DNA from: an uncultured Clostridia bacterium
GTDB taxonomy: Bacteria > Bacillota > Clostridia > Oscillospirales > Acutalibacteraceae
DNA length: 62,576 nucleotides
Assembly (NCBI GenBank): GCA_946184925.1
Contig: CAMHHL010000002.1
Coordinates: 1-62,576, forward strand
Direction: 5' to 3'
This document shows positions 29,396-38,020 of this stretch, piece after piece (the stretch's first letter is position 1; each line of letters opens with the position of its first letter). The translations under genes and the position numbers were made by a program. The notes below the pieces were generated by a model, which worked only from the letters and a program-made list of their open reading frames with translations, had not been told where the DNA came from and made no database searches.

Positions 29396-30068
29396 TGCCG
29401 AGCTTTTCGGCAATTTTGGCGACCGGCGAGCCTTTTGGCGCTTTTACCTTTACTCCATCTGTGTTGTTGAAGCAGTTCTCTGCGACCTCGGTGCTGCCCA
29501 TAAAAACGACTTTTTTAAGCGAGCCGCACTCGGCAAAAGCATATTCGCCGACGCTCTTGACGTTTTTCGGAATTGTGATTGTTTCGATTCCGCTTGCGTC
29601 AAAGGCAAACAGCTCAATTGATTCGAGCTTATCGGGAAGCTCAATTGCTTTCAGGCTTGTGCAACCGCAGAAGGCGTTCTTGCCGATTAAGTTGATTGTG
29701 TCGGGTAACTCGACTTCCTCGAGAGTTTTGCAGAACGCAAAGGCGTAGTCGGGAATTTCGGATACAGTATCCGGTACGACAACCTTTTTGACTTCGGACA
29801 TCTTGAAAGCGCTGCGGTCAATCGCGGTTACTGTCTTGCCTTCGTATTCTTCGGGAATTTTAATTGTGTCGCCGTTCGGCTTGACGTCAATTACAGTCAA
29901 TCCGCCGTCGGATGATGGATTGTATCCAACTCCGTTTTTGTCGCGAATTTCCGGCTCGGTGGGGGTGACTACTGACACTTTGTCCTCAGACGGCTTGATT
30001 GTGCACCCGGAAGCAAGCGTGACAGAAATCATTCCGGCGGCAAGCAACGCTGCTAATGCTTTTTTCAT
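29382..30068 (-). CDS. LRR_5 (BspA-type) lipoprotein
   Basis: A 228-aa predicted surface lipoprotein. A signal peptide ends in the lipobox LASGC (Cys near residue 22). After a short linker come four or five BspA-type leucine-rich repeats with the pattern AFxxCxSLKxIELPDxLxxIxxxAF. Such domains mediate binding to host or other surfaces; the target is unknown. The start at 30068 (MKKALAALL) is chosen because GGAG lies 8-9 bases upstream and the predicted promoter (-10 at 30090-30095) would exclude the earlier in-frame ATG. Confidence 0.85.
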   Translation of the reverse strand: MKKALAALLAAGMISVTLASGCTIKPSEDKVSVVTPTEPEIRDKNGVGYNPSSDGGLTVIDVKPNGDTIKIPEEYEGKTVTAIDRSAFKMSEVKKVVVPDTVSEIPDYAFAFCKTLEEVELPDTINLIGKNAFCGCTSLKAIELPDKLESIELFAFDASGIETITIPKNVKSVGEYAFAECGSLKKVVFMGSTEVAENCFNNTDGVKVKAPKGSPVAKIAEKLGIELI

Positions 30069-30089
30069 ATAGTTCTCCATATTGGTTGA

Positions 30090-30118
30090 ATAATAGCACA
30101 TTGTTAAACTTTTGTCAA
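30090..30118 (-). promoter_or_regulatory. sigma-A promoter of the LRR lipoprotein
   Basis: TTGACA (30118-30113), a 17-bp spacer and TATTAT (30095-30090) on the minus strand. Confidence 0.72.
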
Positions 30119-30197
30119 TCCTATAGAGCTTTTTCAGCTCTTATTCTCTATTATAAACAAAATTTCCAATAATTACAATGGTTTTTGCAAAGAAATA

Positions 30198-30219
30198 GCG
30201 GATAGCTTTTGCTATCCGC
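30198..30219 (-). terminator. terminator of the ylbJ-asnB-PAP2 operon
   Basis: Perfect 9-bp stem GCGGATAGC / GCTATCCGC with a 4-base loop, just past the PAP2 stop. The tail on the minus strand is TATTTCTTT. Confidence 0.8.
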
Positions 30220-30224
30220 GTGGA

Positions 30225-30737
30225 TTAAATTATAAACAGTCCGAAAACTCCGAGAATGACCGAGAAGAGCGCTCCGACAACGACATCTTTGATGAAATGA
30301 ACCCCGGCGAGAACTCTGCTTGCGGCTATCATAATGCCGATTATCAGCGCGGCGATTCCGACGGCAGTGTTGAGATAGAGATAGACCATCGCGATGATAA
30401 ATACACTCGCGGTGTGGCGGCTCGGAAAGCTTTCTCCTTTTTTGTCGCGTGGTATGAGCGGTTTGATATTGTACGTCTCATATGGTCTCGGGCGATTTAT
30501 AAAGCGCCTGAGAACCGTCAGCGCGAGAAACGTCACCGCCGGAACAGTTACGCATTTTATCAGGGTTGCGCGGTCAGCCTCACCGTTCAGCGTCATTATA
30601 AAAAGCACTATAATAAGCGCCGGATAGGCGAGAAATACTGCGAACGGCAGGAATGTGTATATGAATTTAAGCAGGAAAAGAAGCACGCTGTGTCTTGTGA
30701 AAAACTGCGATATTTTGTTATAGCGTTGTTCATTCAT
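30225..30737 (-). CDS. PAP2-family membrane phosphatase
   Basis: A 170-aa integral membrane phosphatase of the PAP2 superfamily. The three-part active site is present: KX6RP-like RRFINRPRPYE, then SFPSRHTAS, then SRVLAGVHFIKDVVVG. It probably dephosphorylates a lipid phosphate such as undecaprenyl pyrophosphate or phosphatidic acid. I take the ATG at 30737 with a weak GGTGAT. A TTG at 30782 overlapping the asnB stop would give 15 more residues but has no ribosome-binding site. It is the last gene of the ylbJ-asnB operon. Confidence 0.88.
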   Translation of the reverse strand: MNEQRYNKISQFFTRHSVLLFLLKFIYTFLPFAVFLAYPALIIVLFIMTLNGEADRATLIKCVTVPAVTFLALTVLRRFINRPRPYETYNIKPLIPRDKKGESFPSRHTASVFIIAMVYLYLNTAVGIAALIIGIMIAASRVLAGVHFIKDVVVGALFSVILGVFGLFII

Positions 30738-30778
30738 GGGAATCACCGCTTTGATTCTATCACCGCTATTCCATACAG

Positions 30779-32611
30779 TCAAGTGAATTCTACGTTATAT
30801 TCCTCAATCCAGTATTCAAGCTCGATGATATAGGCGAGAATCTGCGGAGCCTTCATCAGCTGTCCGTACCACGGAGAGCTGATTCCGTCGGGATTCATGA
30901 TTATTTCCTCAATACCGCTTTTGCTCAGAATCTCCGTTAGAGTATTTTTCTTTTGTAGAATATTCTTTACTTTGGAAGCACATATTCTCATGTATTCGGG
31001 ATTGTGTGTCTTTGGATAAGGGCTTTTCTTGCGCCAAGCGATGTCATAGGGGAGAATGTCCTCGAAAGCCTTGCGCACGATTCCCTTCTCACGACCGTCG
31101 TATGCTTTGATTTCCCACGGCATATTGTATGCGTATTCGACAATTCTGTAGTCGCAGAACGGAACTCTGACCTCTAGTCCGCTGTACATGCTGCACCTGT
31201 CCTTGCGCTCCAGCAAGCATTGCATGAACCAATAGTAGTTGAGCATGAACATCTCGCGCATTCGTGAGGTCAGTTTGCTGTCGCTGCTTAGTTTGTCGGT
31301 CTGTTTGATTGTGTCAAGATATTTTTGCCGGACATATTCCTCTCCGCGGGGCAGAACTCCGTCGGCGAGAATACTCCTTCGTATGTCCTGAGAGCGAGAC
31401 CACGGAAAGTTATCCTCAAAAAGAATTTCGTGGTTGTGATACCACGGATAACCGCCGAACAGCTCGTCGGCGCATTCGCCCGACAGCGCGACGGTATAAT
31501 TCTGCTTAATCTCCCGGCAGAACAGCAGGAGAGAGGAGTCAACGTCAACATAGCCCGGCAAATCTCTCGCAAGCACGCTCGGGTACAGCGCGTCGGCAAG
31601 CTCCTTGTTGTCGAGGATAACCTCGTTGTGAGTTGTTCCTGCGTTTTGTGACATCAGCCTTATGAATTCAATATCGGCAGTCGGTTGAAATAGGCTTTTT
31701 TCGAAAAACTTCATATTGTCACGATATTCGACGGAATATGTTGTAGGTGGTTCTATCATATTTCTTTTGTAGAAATTTGAAGCGGTCTGTACTATGATAC
31801 TGCTGTCCAGTCCGCCTGACAAAAAGAAACAGAGCGGAACGTCGCTTATGAGTTGCTTTTCAATGGCGTCGGTGAGCAGATAACGTATTTTTTCAACACT
31901 CTGTTCCGGTGTGTCGGTATACTCGCACGCTTTGAGCGTGAAATAACGCGTTTTGCGGAGTCTTCCGCCCTCATAGACGGCGTATTCGCCCGGCAAAAGC
32001 TCCTTAACATCTTTGAAAACTCCCGTTCCCGGAGTTCTCGCGGGACCGAGAAAGAACACCTCGTATAAGCCTTCCTCGCCGACCTCGGGTTTTACCTTGC
32101 CGCTTTTAAGCAGGGCTTTAATTTCCGAGCCGAAAACAAGTCCGTTCTCAAATTCGCTGTAGAAAAGCGGCTTTACGCCTACCTTGTCTCTGCACAAAAA
32201 CAGCTTTTTGCTGTACGCCTCATATACCGCAAAGGCAAAAATACCGTTGAGCATATCGGCGCAGTCCTCGCCATACTCGATGTAGGATTTGAGCACAACC
32301 TCGGTGTCGCTGTGACCTTTAAACTTGTATCCGCGTTTTTTTAACTTTTTCCGGAGTTCTTCGGTGTTGTAAAGCTCTCCGTTGTAGACAATTACGTATT
32401 TTTCGTTTTTCATTCCGCACATCATCGGCTGCTTGCCGTTATCCTTGTCGATTACGGTGAGGCGGCGGTGGATAAGCGCAACGTTGTGGTCGATAAATAT
32501 TCCGTTTTCATCAGGTCCGCGCCGCTCCAGAGTTTTTGACATCTCGGAGAGTACTCCGATTTTTTGAGATAAGTCCTCATATTTGCTAAGTAAGCCTGCA
32601 ATTCCGCACAT
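30779..32611 (-). CDS. asnB: asparagine synthase (glutamine-hydrolysing)
   Basis: A 610-aa enzyme making asparagine from aspartate, glutamine and ATP. The mature N-terminus MCGIAGLL carries the catalytic Cys of the class II glutaminase domain. The synthetase domain has the PP-loop FFLSGGLDSSI. GGAGG precedes the ATG, 12 bp after ylbJ. In B. subtilis the paralogue AsnO is sporulation-specific under sigma-E. The operon with the spore gene ylbJ suggests the same here (inference). Confidence 0.95.
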   Translation of the reverse strand: MCGIAGLLSKYEDLSQKIGVLSEMSKTLERRGPDENGIFIDHNVALIHRRLTVIDKDNGKQPMMCGMKNEKYVIVYNGELYNTEELRKKLKKRGYKFKGHSDTEVVLKSYIEYGEDCADMLNGIFAFAVYEAYSKKLFLCRDKVGVKPLFYSEFENGLVFGSEIKALLKSGKVKPEVGEEGLYEVFFLGPARTPGTGVFKDVKELLPGEYAVYEGGRLRKTRYFTLKACEYTDTPEQSVEKIRYLLTDAIEKQLISDVPLCFFLSGGLDSSIIVQTASNFYKRNMIEPPTTYSVEYRDNMKFFEKSLFQPTADIEFIRLMSQNAGTTHNEVILDNKELADALYPSVLARDLPGYVDVDSSLLLFCREIKQNYTVALSGECADELFGGYPWYHNHEILFEDNFPWSRSQDIRRSILADGVLPRGEEYVRQKYLDTIKQTDKLSSDSKLTSRMREMFMLNYYWFMQCLLERKDRCSMYSGLEVRVPFCDYRIVEYAYNMPWEIKAYDGREKGIVRKAFEDILPYDIAWRKKSPYPKTHNPEYMRICASKVKNILQKKNTLTEILSKSGIEEIIMNPDGISSPWYGQLMKAPQILAYIIELEYWIEEYNVEFT

Positions 32612-32623
32612 AGTTTCCTCCGT

Positions 32624-33679
32624 TTATTTTCTGAAAATATTGTAGATAAAGCAAAGCCCCGTGAGCATCAGCATAACGCTGCCGAGCAGAGAGGTGCTCA
32701 ACGCGAGCGCCGGCGCTTCGCCGGTTCCCGAGAATACCGGTAATGTTACCCGGAACAGTCTGATAAATATAAAGGTGAAGGCAGTGGTCAGTAAGCCTTG
32801 GATAATTCTATATAAGAAAAATATCCACTGTTTTATATTCACGCTTCCAAGTGCCTGAAAAACCTGAAAGTGAACACATAGTCCGCCGAATCCGACGGCA
32901 AAAGCGATGAGCAGGATATTATTGGAGCTGCTCAGAAGGTTGCATGCCGTCGTTACCTCGAGCAGAATATTCGCCGCGGTTGAGGCGGAATTGTCCGCGA
33001 GAAGGCGAGTCGTGACCTCGTTGAATGCCGAGAACATCACAACCATTCCGCACATTTCGATACAGCCGTAGGTTCCGCTTTCGACAGCTTTTACAAGAGC
33101 GTTTGACAATTTTTCGGAAGTTAGTCTTAGTTCCGAATTAGAATTATAACTTTGCTTTTCCCTGAAAATATATTTATTCGCAACCCCGAGAATTATTACA
33201 GAAATAATCTGAGCCGCAAGAATGCATGCTCCTGCCTCGGAGCTGTCCAAAAGTCTCACCCCAACGAACGTAATCAAGAACCCGGGGCCTGCTCCGACTG
33301 CGAAGTATGAGCATTTTTTAGCTTCATATGCATTTATCTCGCCGTTTTCATAAAGTGTTCGGATTCCTCTTGCTCCGACAGGATAACCGCCGAAAAGACT
33401 GAGCAGAATTATCGCCGCGCAGCTGCCGGATAATCCGAAAAGCATAGTTGTTGGTTTTTCAAGATGTTTCCCGAGCATACGGCTCAGTCCGCTTTCCGCA
33501 ACAAAGGCAGCCGCTGCCATAAATGGAAAAAGCGATGGCACGAGAACCTCTGCGCAAAAATATATTCCTTTCAGAGCGCCGTCCGAGCATTCTCTGCCGA
33601 AGAACATAGCGCAGAATATCACAGCAGAGATGAAAACGAGCTTTGTGACGGCTGACTTTTTGCTTTCGCCAATCATCAT
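32624..33679 (-). CDS. ylbJ: sporulation integral membrane protein YlbJ-like
   Basis: A 351-aa multi-pass membrane protein with about eight to ten helices and the family signature LFGGYPVGARGIRTLYENGEI-like stretch (key residues GGYPVGA and YENGEI), plus GAGPGFL. YlbJ is a conserved sigma-E-dependent protein needed for heat-resistant spores. It is divergent from yqfC-yqfD across 60 bp and heads an operon with asnB. GGTGAT five bases before the ATG matches the style of the yqfC ribosome-binding site across the same gap. Confidence 0.85.
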   Translation of the reverse strand: MMIGESKKSAVTKLVFISAVIFCAMFFGRECSDGALKGIYFCAEVLVPSLFPFMAAAAFVAESGLSRMLGKHLEKPTTMLFGLSGSCAAIILLSLFGGYPVGARGIRTLYENGEINAYEAKKCSYFAVGAGPGFLITFVGVRLLDSSEAGACILAAQIISVIILGVANKYIFREKQSYNSNSELRLTSEKLSNALVKAVESGTYGCIEMCGMVVMFSAFNEVTTRLLADNSASTAANILLEVTTACNLLSSSNNILLIAFAVGFGGLCVHFQVFQALGSVNIKQWIFFLYRIIQGLLTTAFTFIFIRLFRVTLPVFSGTGEAPALALSTSLLGSVMLMLTGLCFIYNIFRK

Positions 33680-33742
33680 TTTTTATCACCGCTAATATAT
33701 ATGTAGTATTGACCTCACAAATGTCTTAAAAGGGTGATAGAT

Positions 33743-33991
33743 ATGAAAAACATGGAACAAAGGAGAGTTCAGGAGCTTAACTACAAGCTCCCGGTTCTGG
33801 AGTTTACAGGTAACAGAAGAGTATTGACCGAGGGCTCGACAGGTGTTTTGAAGTATGATGATGAGCTCGTCAGGCTGAACAGCAGAAGCGGAGTTATTAC
33901 ATTCAAGGGCAGAGGTTTGAGCATAAAGTGTATTTCCCCGACTTGTGTGATAGTTGAGGGATTTATAATTTCTGTGGAATTTACGGGTTGA
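33743..33991 (+). CDS. yqfC: sporulation protein YqfC
   Basis: An 82-aa protein of the YabP/YqfC family, coming just before yqfD as in B. subtilis and most spore formers. The conserved ITFKGRGLSIKCIS-like core (GRGLSI) and the small size fit. I use the ATG at 33743 with GGGTGAT upstream rather than the GTG at 33734. It is four bases from yqfD. Its exact function is unknown; the family is under sigma-E control. Confidence 0.88.
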   Translation: MKNMEQRRVQELNYKLPVLEFTGNRRVLTEGSTGVLKYDDELVRLNSRSGVITFKGRGLSIKCISPTCVIVEGFIISVEFTG

Positions 33992-33995
33992 CGCT

Positions 33996-35171
33996 ATGGT
34001 TTTAAGGTTTATCAGACTGCTCAGGGGATATGTCGAGTTTGTTCTTTTCGGTCGTTTTCCGGAGCGATTTATTAATTTGCTCACCCGTGAGGGGATTCGT
34101 TCATGGGATATAATGCCCGAAAAGGGTATGTATAACGGAAAAATGCTGCTGACCGACTACAGGCGAATTCGACCGCTCGCACGGCGAGCGGGAGTAAGGC
34201 TCAAAGTTAGGAAAAGGTCAGGTCTGCCGTTCTTTTTAAAAAAATACAGAAGGAGACGCGGACTTCTCATCGGTGCGGCGGCAGGGCTTGTACTGCTTAC
34301 TGTACTCAGCCAATTCGTTTGGGATATCAGAATTTCGGGTGTGAATACGCTGAGCTATTCCAAGGTTATGGCAGCTCTCAGCGATAACGGGCTATATCCC
34401 GGGTGCTTCAAGCCGTCGCTCACTGTCAGCGAAATTGAGAGAGAAACAGAGCTTTATGTTCCCGACATAAGCTGGATTTCCATCAATATTCTCAACAATA
34501 TTGCCGAGGTTGAGATTAAAGAAAAGGTCAGAAAGCCCGGGATATCTGATACAAAAACGCCGTGCAATATCAAAGCTTCCGACGACGGCGTGATTACCGA
34601 TATAATAGTTCACAGCGGAAGCTGTACGTTGAAGCGCGGAACAGCTGTTACCAAAAACAGTCTGCTTGTCAGCTCTGTTATTGAGGATAATGAGCAGAAT
34701 ATAAGGTATGTTCACAGCGACGCGGAGATTTTTGCTGATGTAAAGGCTGATAAAGTGTTCAAAATTCCGATAACGAATAATAAAATTGTTTTCAAAAGCG
34801 AGACCGATGAACGTTCCCGTCTGCGATTTCTTTGGGCTGAGCTTCCGTTATCTCTGGCTCCAAGGCGAAGTGATAACTTCGTGAGTGTATTCTCTCAGCG
34901 AAGGGTTATATTTAACAGTGTAACGCTACCGATAGGCGACAGCCTCGAAAGACTGTATTATTATTCAAATTCAGAAATAAAACACACTCCCGACGAAGCA
35001 AAATCAATTCTGAAGAAAAAGGCAGCGCTTTATGAGTGCTTTTGTGAGGGAAAAGGCAGGGTAAAGACACGAAGCTTTAACTTTAAAAGAATTGACGGCT
35101 TTGATGTTCTGAGTGCTTCGTATGTTTTTAACAAGAATATCGCTGTTAAACAAAGGCTGAAAGTAAATTAA
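33996..35171 (+). CDS. yqfD: sporulation protein YqfD
   Basis: A 391-aa sigma-E-type sporulation membrane protein. A short N-terminal domain (VLRFIRLLRGYVEF, then NLLTREGI) is followed by a basic stretch and one transmembrane helix (about residues 88-108). A large extracytoplasmic domain with ISGVN, PDISWISIN and AEVEIKE follows, which matches YqfD. The pair yqfC-yqfD is complete. The usual following gene phoH is absent; ymdB follows instead, with its own promoter. Confidence 0.92.
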   Translation: MVLRFIRLLRGYVEFVLFGRFPERFINLLTREGIRSWDIMPEKGMYNGKMLLTDYRRIRPLARRAGVRLKVRKRSGLPFFLKKYRRRRGLLIGAAAGLVLLTVLSQFVWDIRISGVNTLSYSKVMAALSDNGLYPGCFKPSLTVSEIERETELYVPDISWISINILNNIAEVEIKEKVRKPGISDTKTPCNIKASDDGVITDIIVHSGSCTLKRGTAVTKNSLLVSSVIEDNEQNIRYVHSDAEIFADVKADKVFKIPITNNKIVFKSETDERSRLRFLWAELPLSLAPRRSDNFVSVFSQRRVIFNSVTLPIGDSLERLYYYSNSEIKHTPDEAKSILKKKAALYECFCEGKGRVKTRSFNFKRIDGFDVLSASYVFNKNIAVKQRLKVN

Positions 35172-35192
35172 AATTGCCTTTTCGAAAAAATA

Positions 35193-35221
35193 TTGTGAAT
35201 TCTTCGTCTGTATGATATAAT
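35193..35221 (+). promoter_or_regulatory. sigma-A promoter of ymdB
   Basis: TTGTGA (35193-35198), a 17-bp spacer and TATAAT (35216-35221). Confidence 0.68.
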
Positions 35222-35254
35222 AACAACGATTCTATTATTAGAAAGTGTGTTGTT

Positions 35255-36028
35255 ATGAAAATCCTCTGCATTGGCGATGTCGTGGGAAAGGTTGGATGTG
35301 ATTTCTTGCGTTCCAAGCTTCCGTCGCTCAAAAAGGTTAAGGGAATTGACTTTGTTATCTGCAACGGTGAAAATTCCTCTGACGGCAACGGAATAACTCC
35401 TGCCTCGGCTCGGTTTTTGTTTGACAGCGGTGTTGACGTGATTACCCTTGGTAATCATTCCTTCCGCCGCAGGGAAGCCTACGACTATCTTGATGAAAAC
35501 GAGTTTGTTATTCGCCCGGCGAATTATCCCGACTCAACCACACCGGGCAGGGGATACTGTATTGTCGATATGGGCAGAACACAGGTTGCCGTCGTTAATC
35601 TTATCGGCAATATGTATATGGAAAGCGGATTGGAGAGCCCGTTCGACAGAATAGACAAGGTTCTCAAAAAGATTGACACAAAAAATATAATAGTTGATTT
35701 TCATGCGGAAACTACTTCCGAGAAGGCAGCGCTTGCGTTTTACCTTGACGGAAGGGTGAGCGCGTTTTTCGGCACTCATACCCATGTCCAGACCTCTGAT
35801 GCTCATGTGCTGCCGTCCGGAACCGGGTTTATCACCGATGTAGGAATGACCGGTCCGCTCAATTCGGTGCTCGGCGTTGAGCCCGAAATCGTGATAAATA
35901 AGTTCAAAACGCGTATGCCTGTCCGCTTCGACCTCAAGAGAGGCGAATGCAAGATGGAGTGCGTAATTTTTGAAATTGATGAAAAAGTTGGCAAAACTAT
36001 CTCGGCAGAAAGCCTAAGAATTATTTAA
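35255..36028 (+). CDS. ymdB: YmdB-family metallophosphoesterase
   Basis: A 257-aa calcineurin-like phosphodiesterase. In B. subtilis YmdB hydrolyses 2',3'-cyclic nucleotides and affects biofilm and motility decisions. Metal-site motifs are present: CIGDVVGKVG at the N-terminus, NGENSSDGNG, LGNHSF, DFHAETTSEK, THTHVQTSD and TDVGMTGP. Length fits the family. It sits between yqfD and the fakA-like gene, each with its own predicted promoter. Confidence 0.93.
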   Translation: MKILCIGDVVGKVGCDFLRSKLPSLKKVKGIDFVICNGENSSDGNGITPASARFLFDSGVDVITLGNHSFRRREAYDYLDENEFVIRPANYPDSTTPGRGYCIVDMGRTQVAVVNLIGNMYMESGLESPFDRIDKVLKKIDTKNIIVDFHAETTSEKAALAFYLDGRVSAFFGTHTHVQTSDAHVLPSGTGFITDVGMTGPLNSVLGVEPEIVINKFKTRMPVRFDLKRGECKMECVIFEIDEKVGKTISAESLRII

Positions 36029-36036
36029 AATAACTA

Positions 36037-36065
36037 TTGCAAATTTTCGGATTTGTCTGTATAAT
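36037..36065 (+). promoter_or_regulatory. sigma-A promoter of the fakA-like gene
   Basis: TTGCAA (36037-36042), a 17-bp spacer and TATAAT (36060-36065). Confidence 0.75.
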
Positions 36066-36122
36066 AGCTTTATATGGTAAAATCCGATTATTGCGGATTA
36101 TTATAGTTAGGAAGTGCTGATT

Positions 36123-37778
36123 ATGAATGGACTTGATTTGAAAAAGGCGGTTATCTCCGGCTCCAACAATATCTGTTCCAAGAAGTTGATGATTAACGAC
36201 CTCAATATTTTTCCTGTTCCCGACGGTGACACAGGCACAAATATGTCAATGACAACCACAGCTGCTGTTTCGGCGCTTGAGAATGTTATTGATTCCAACG
36301 CAGGAAACGTTGCCAAGGCCATAGCTTCTGCTATGCTTCGCGGAGCACGCGGAAACTCAGGCGTAATTCTTTCCCTTTTGTTCAGGGGCTTTTCCCAGGG
36401 ACTTAACACAAAAGAGGATGTTAACGGCAAAGATCTTGTCGAGGCTCTCGGACTCGGCGTTGACGCGGCGTACAAGGCTGTTATGAAACCCACCGAGGGT
36501 ACAATTCTCACGGTAGCCAGAGTAGGCTACGAGGGCGGACTTAAGGTCTGCAACGAGAACGATGACGTAGCGTTCGTATGGGAGGCTGTTTGCAACGCTG
36601 CTTCCGAGGCGCTTCAGAAAACTCCGGAGTATCTACCGGTTCTCAAGAAGGCGGGCGTTGTTGACGCCGGCGGAATGGGACTTCTCTCAATCTTTGAGGG
36701 TATGCTTTCCTACTTCAAGGACGGTGAGATTGTTGAGCTCGATGAGAACGACGTTCAGGCTCAGCTTGACAACTTCTCCAGTACTGTTGCTGAATTTGAC
36801 GAAGTAATCAACTTTACATATTGTACAGAGTTCATCGTCGGCAGAGATGAAACCATCGACACCGACCCCAACGAGCTCAGACTTTTCCTTGAGACAATCG
36901 GTGACTGCGTTGTTGTTGTCAACGATGACGAGATTATCAAGGTGCATGTTCACACCGAGCAGCCCGGCGACGCGCTCAAGAAGGGGCTTTGCTACGGTCA
37001 GCTTCTCACCGTTAAGGTTGAGAACATGAGAGAGCAGCACAAGAAGGCTAAGGCTGATAATGACGCCAAGAAGGAAAAAGCCTCAGAGGAAAAGCTTGAA
37101 GTTAAGGAACCTACAGAGGAATACGGCTTTGTCGCAGTTGCGGCCGGCGAGGGTGTTACGCAGCTTTTTAAAGACCTCGGATGTGAGAATGTCGTTTCCG
37201 GCGGTCAGAGTATGAACCCCAGCACTGATGACATCTATGCGGCTATCATGGCTACTCCGGCGAAGAAGGTAATCGTTCTTCCGAATAACAAGAACATCAT
37301 TATGGCTGCGGAGCAGACTGTTCCCATGGTTGAGGACAGAGAGGTTGTTATCGTTCCGACAAGGACAATCCCGCAGGGTATGACAGCTATTCTTAACTTC
37401 GATCCCGAGCTTTCAGCCGAGAGCAACAAGGAAATGATGATGGACGCAGCAAAGAACGTCAAGACCGGTCAGGTTACGTTCGCAGCGCGCAACAGCGAGT
37501 TCGGTCATCAGAAAATCAAGGAAGGCGAGATTATCGCACTCGAGAACGGTAAACTCACCATCACTGATAAATCAGCTGTTAAGGCTTGTATAAAGCTTGC
37601 CAAGAATATGATTAAGCACGACACCTCGTTCGTCACTATCATTTACGGTGCCGACACAACCGAGGAAGAGGCACAGGAGGCTTTTGAGGCGATTAACGAT
37701 AAGTTCGGTTCAAAGGTTGATGTATCGCTTGTAAACGGCGGTCAGCCGATTTACTACTTCGTGCTCAGTGTAGAATAA
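36123..37778 (+). CDS. fakA: DAK2/YloV-type fatty acid kinase, ATP-binding subunit
   Basis: A 551-aa protein of the YloV/FakA family, which phosphorylates fatty acids presented by a FakB/DegV partner for phospholipid synthesis. The N-terminal DhaL domain binds ATP-Mg: NDLNIFPVPDGDTGTNM and RGARGNSGVI. A middle domain (FTYCTEFIV, HVHTEQPGD) and a C-terminal domain complete the family's three-part layout. The ATG at 36123 has AGGAAG upstream and is preferred to GTG 36114. recG follows, as in many Firmicutes. No fakB is in the window. Confidence 0.9.
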   Translation: MNGLDLKKAVISGSNNICSKKLMINDLNIFPVPDGDTGTNMSMTTTAAVSALENVIDSNAGNVAKAIASAMLRGARGNSGVILSLLFRGFSQGLNTKEDVNGKDLVEALGLGVDAAYKAVMKPTEGTILTVARVGYEGGLKVCNENDDVAFVWEAVCNAASEALQKTPEYLPVLKKAGVVDAGGMGLLSIFEGMLSYFKDGEIVELDENDVQAQLDNFSSTVAEFDEVINFTYCTEFIVGRDETIDTDPNELRLFLETIGDCVVVVNDDEIIKVHVHTEQPGDALKKGLCYGQLLTVKVENMREQHKKAKADNDAKKEKASEEKLEVKEPTEEYGFVAVAAGEGVTQLFKDLGCENVVSGGQSMNPSTDDIYAAIMATPAKKVIVLPNNKNIIMAAEQTVPMVEDREVVIVPTRTIPQGMTAILNFDPELSAESNKEMMMDAAKNVKTGQVTFAARNSEFGHQKIKEGEIIALENGKLTITDKSAVKACIKLAKNMIKHDTSFVTIIYGADTTEEEAQEAFEAINDKFGSKVDVSLVNGGQPIYYFVLSVE

Positions 37779-37786
37779 ATTCTTAT

Positions 37787-37816
37787 GGGTCGGCTCGTTC
37801 GGGTCGGCCCTGTTTT
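37787..37816 (+). terminator. terminator of the fakA-like gene
   Basis: Stem GGGTCGGCTC / GGGTCGGCCC (with G-T pairs), loop GTTC, then TGTTTT. Confidence 0.75.
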
Positions 37817-37817
37817 A

Positions 37818-37905
37818 CTTTATAGGAAACTGCTTTGTAACGCTGCAAAATATAACTTTTTTTGCAGGATAACTGAAAATAGCAATAGTATAAGCTCCTA
37901 TAAAG
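37818..37905. repeat. 88-bp nested palindrome upstream of recG
   Basis: A perfect 10-bp inverted repeat, CTTTATAGGA (37818-37827) and TCCTATAAAG (37896-37905), encloses a second inverted repeat, CTGCAAAA (37843-37850) and TTTTGCAG (37860-37867). It may be a small MITE-like unit or a structured leader. Seen once here. Confidence 0.5.
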
Positions 37906-38020
37906 CAAAAAACAATTTTTATTCTCAGCTCAGTTTGCTGCTGCGCAGCAACGAGCTATGAGTAGCGAAATGCGCGCAAAGCGCGCCTTTCTTGTATGTT
38001 TCGGAAGGAGAGAACCGGTT

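Noticed and set aside
33680..33742. Sigma-E promoters for ylbJ and yqfC
   Set aside because: The gap is expected to hold them, but no clear match to the -35/-10 consensus was visible, so none is annotated.
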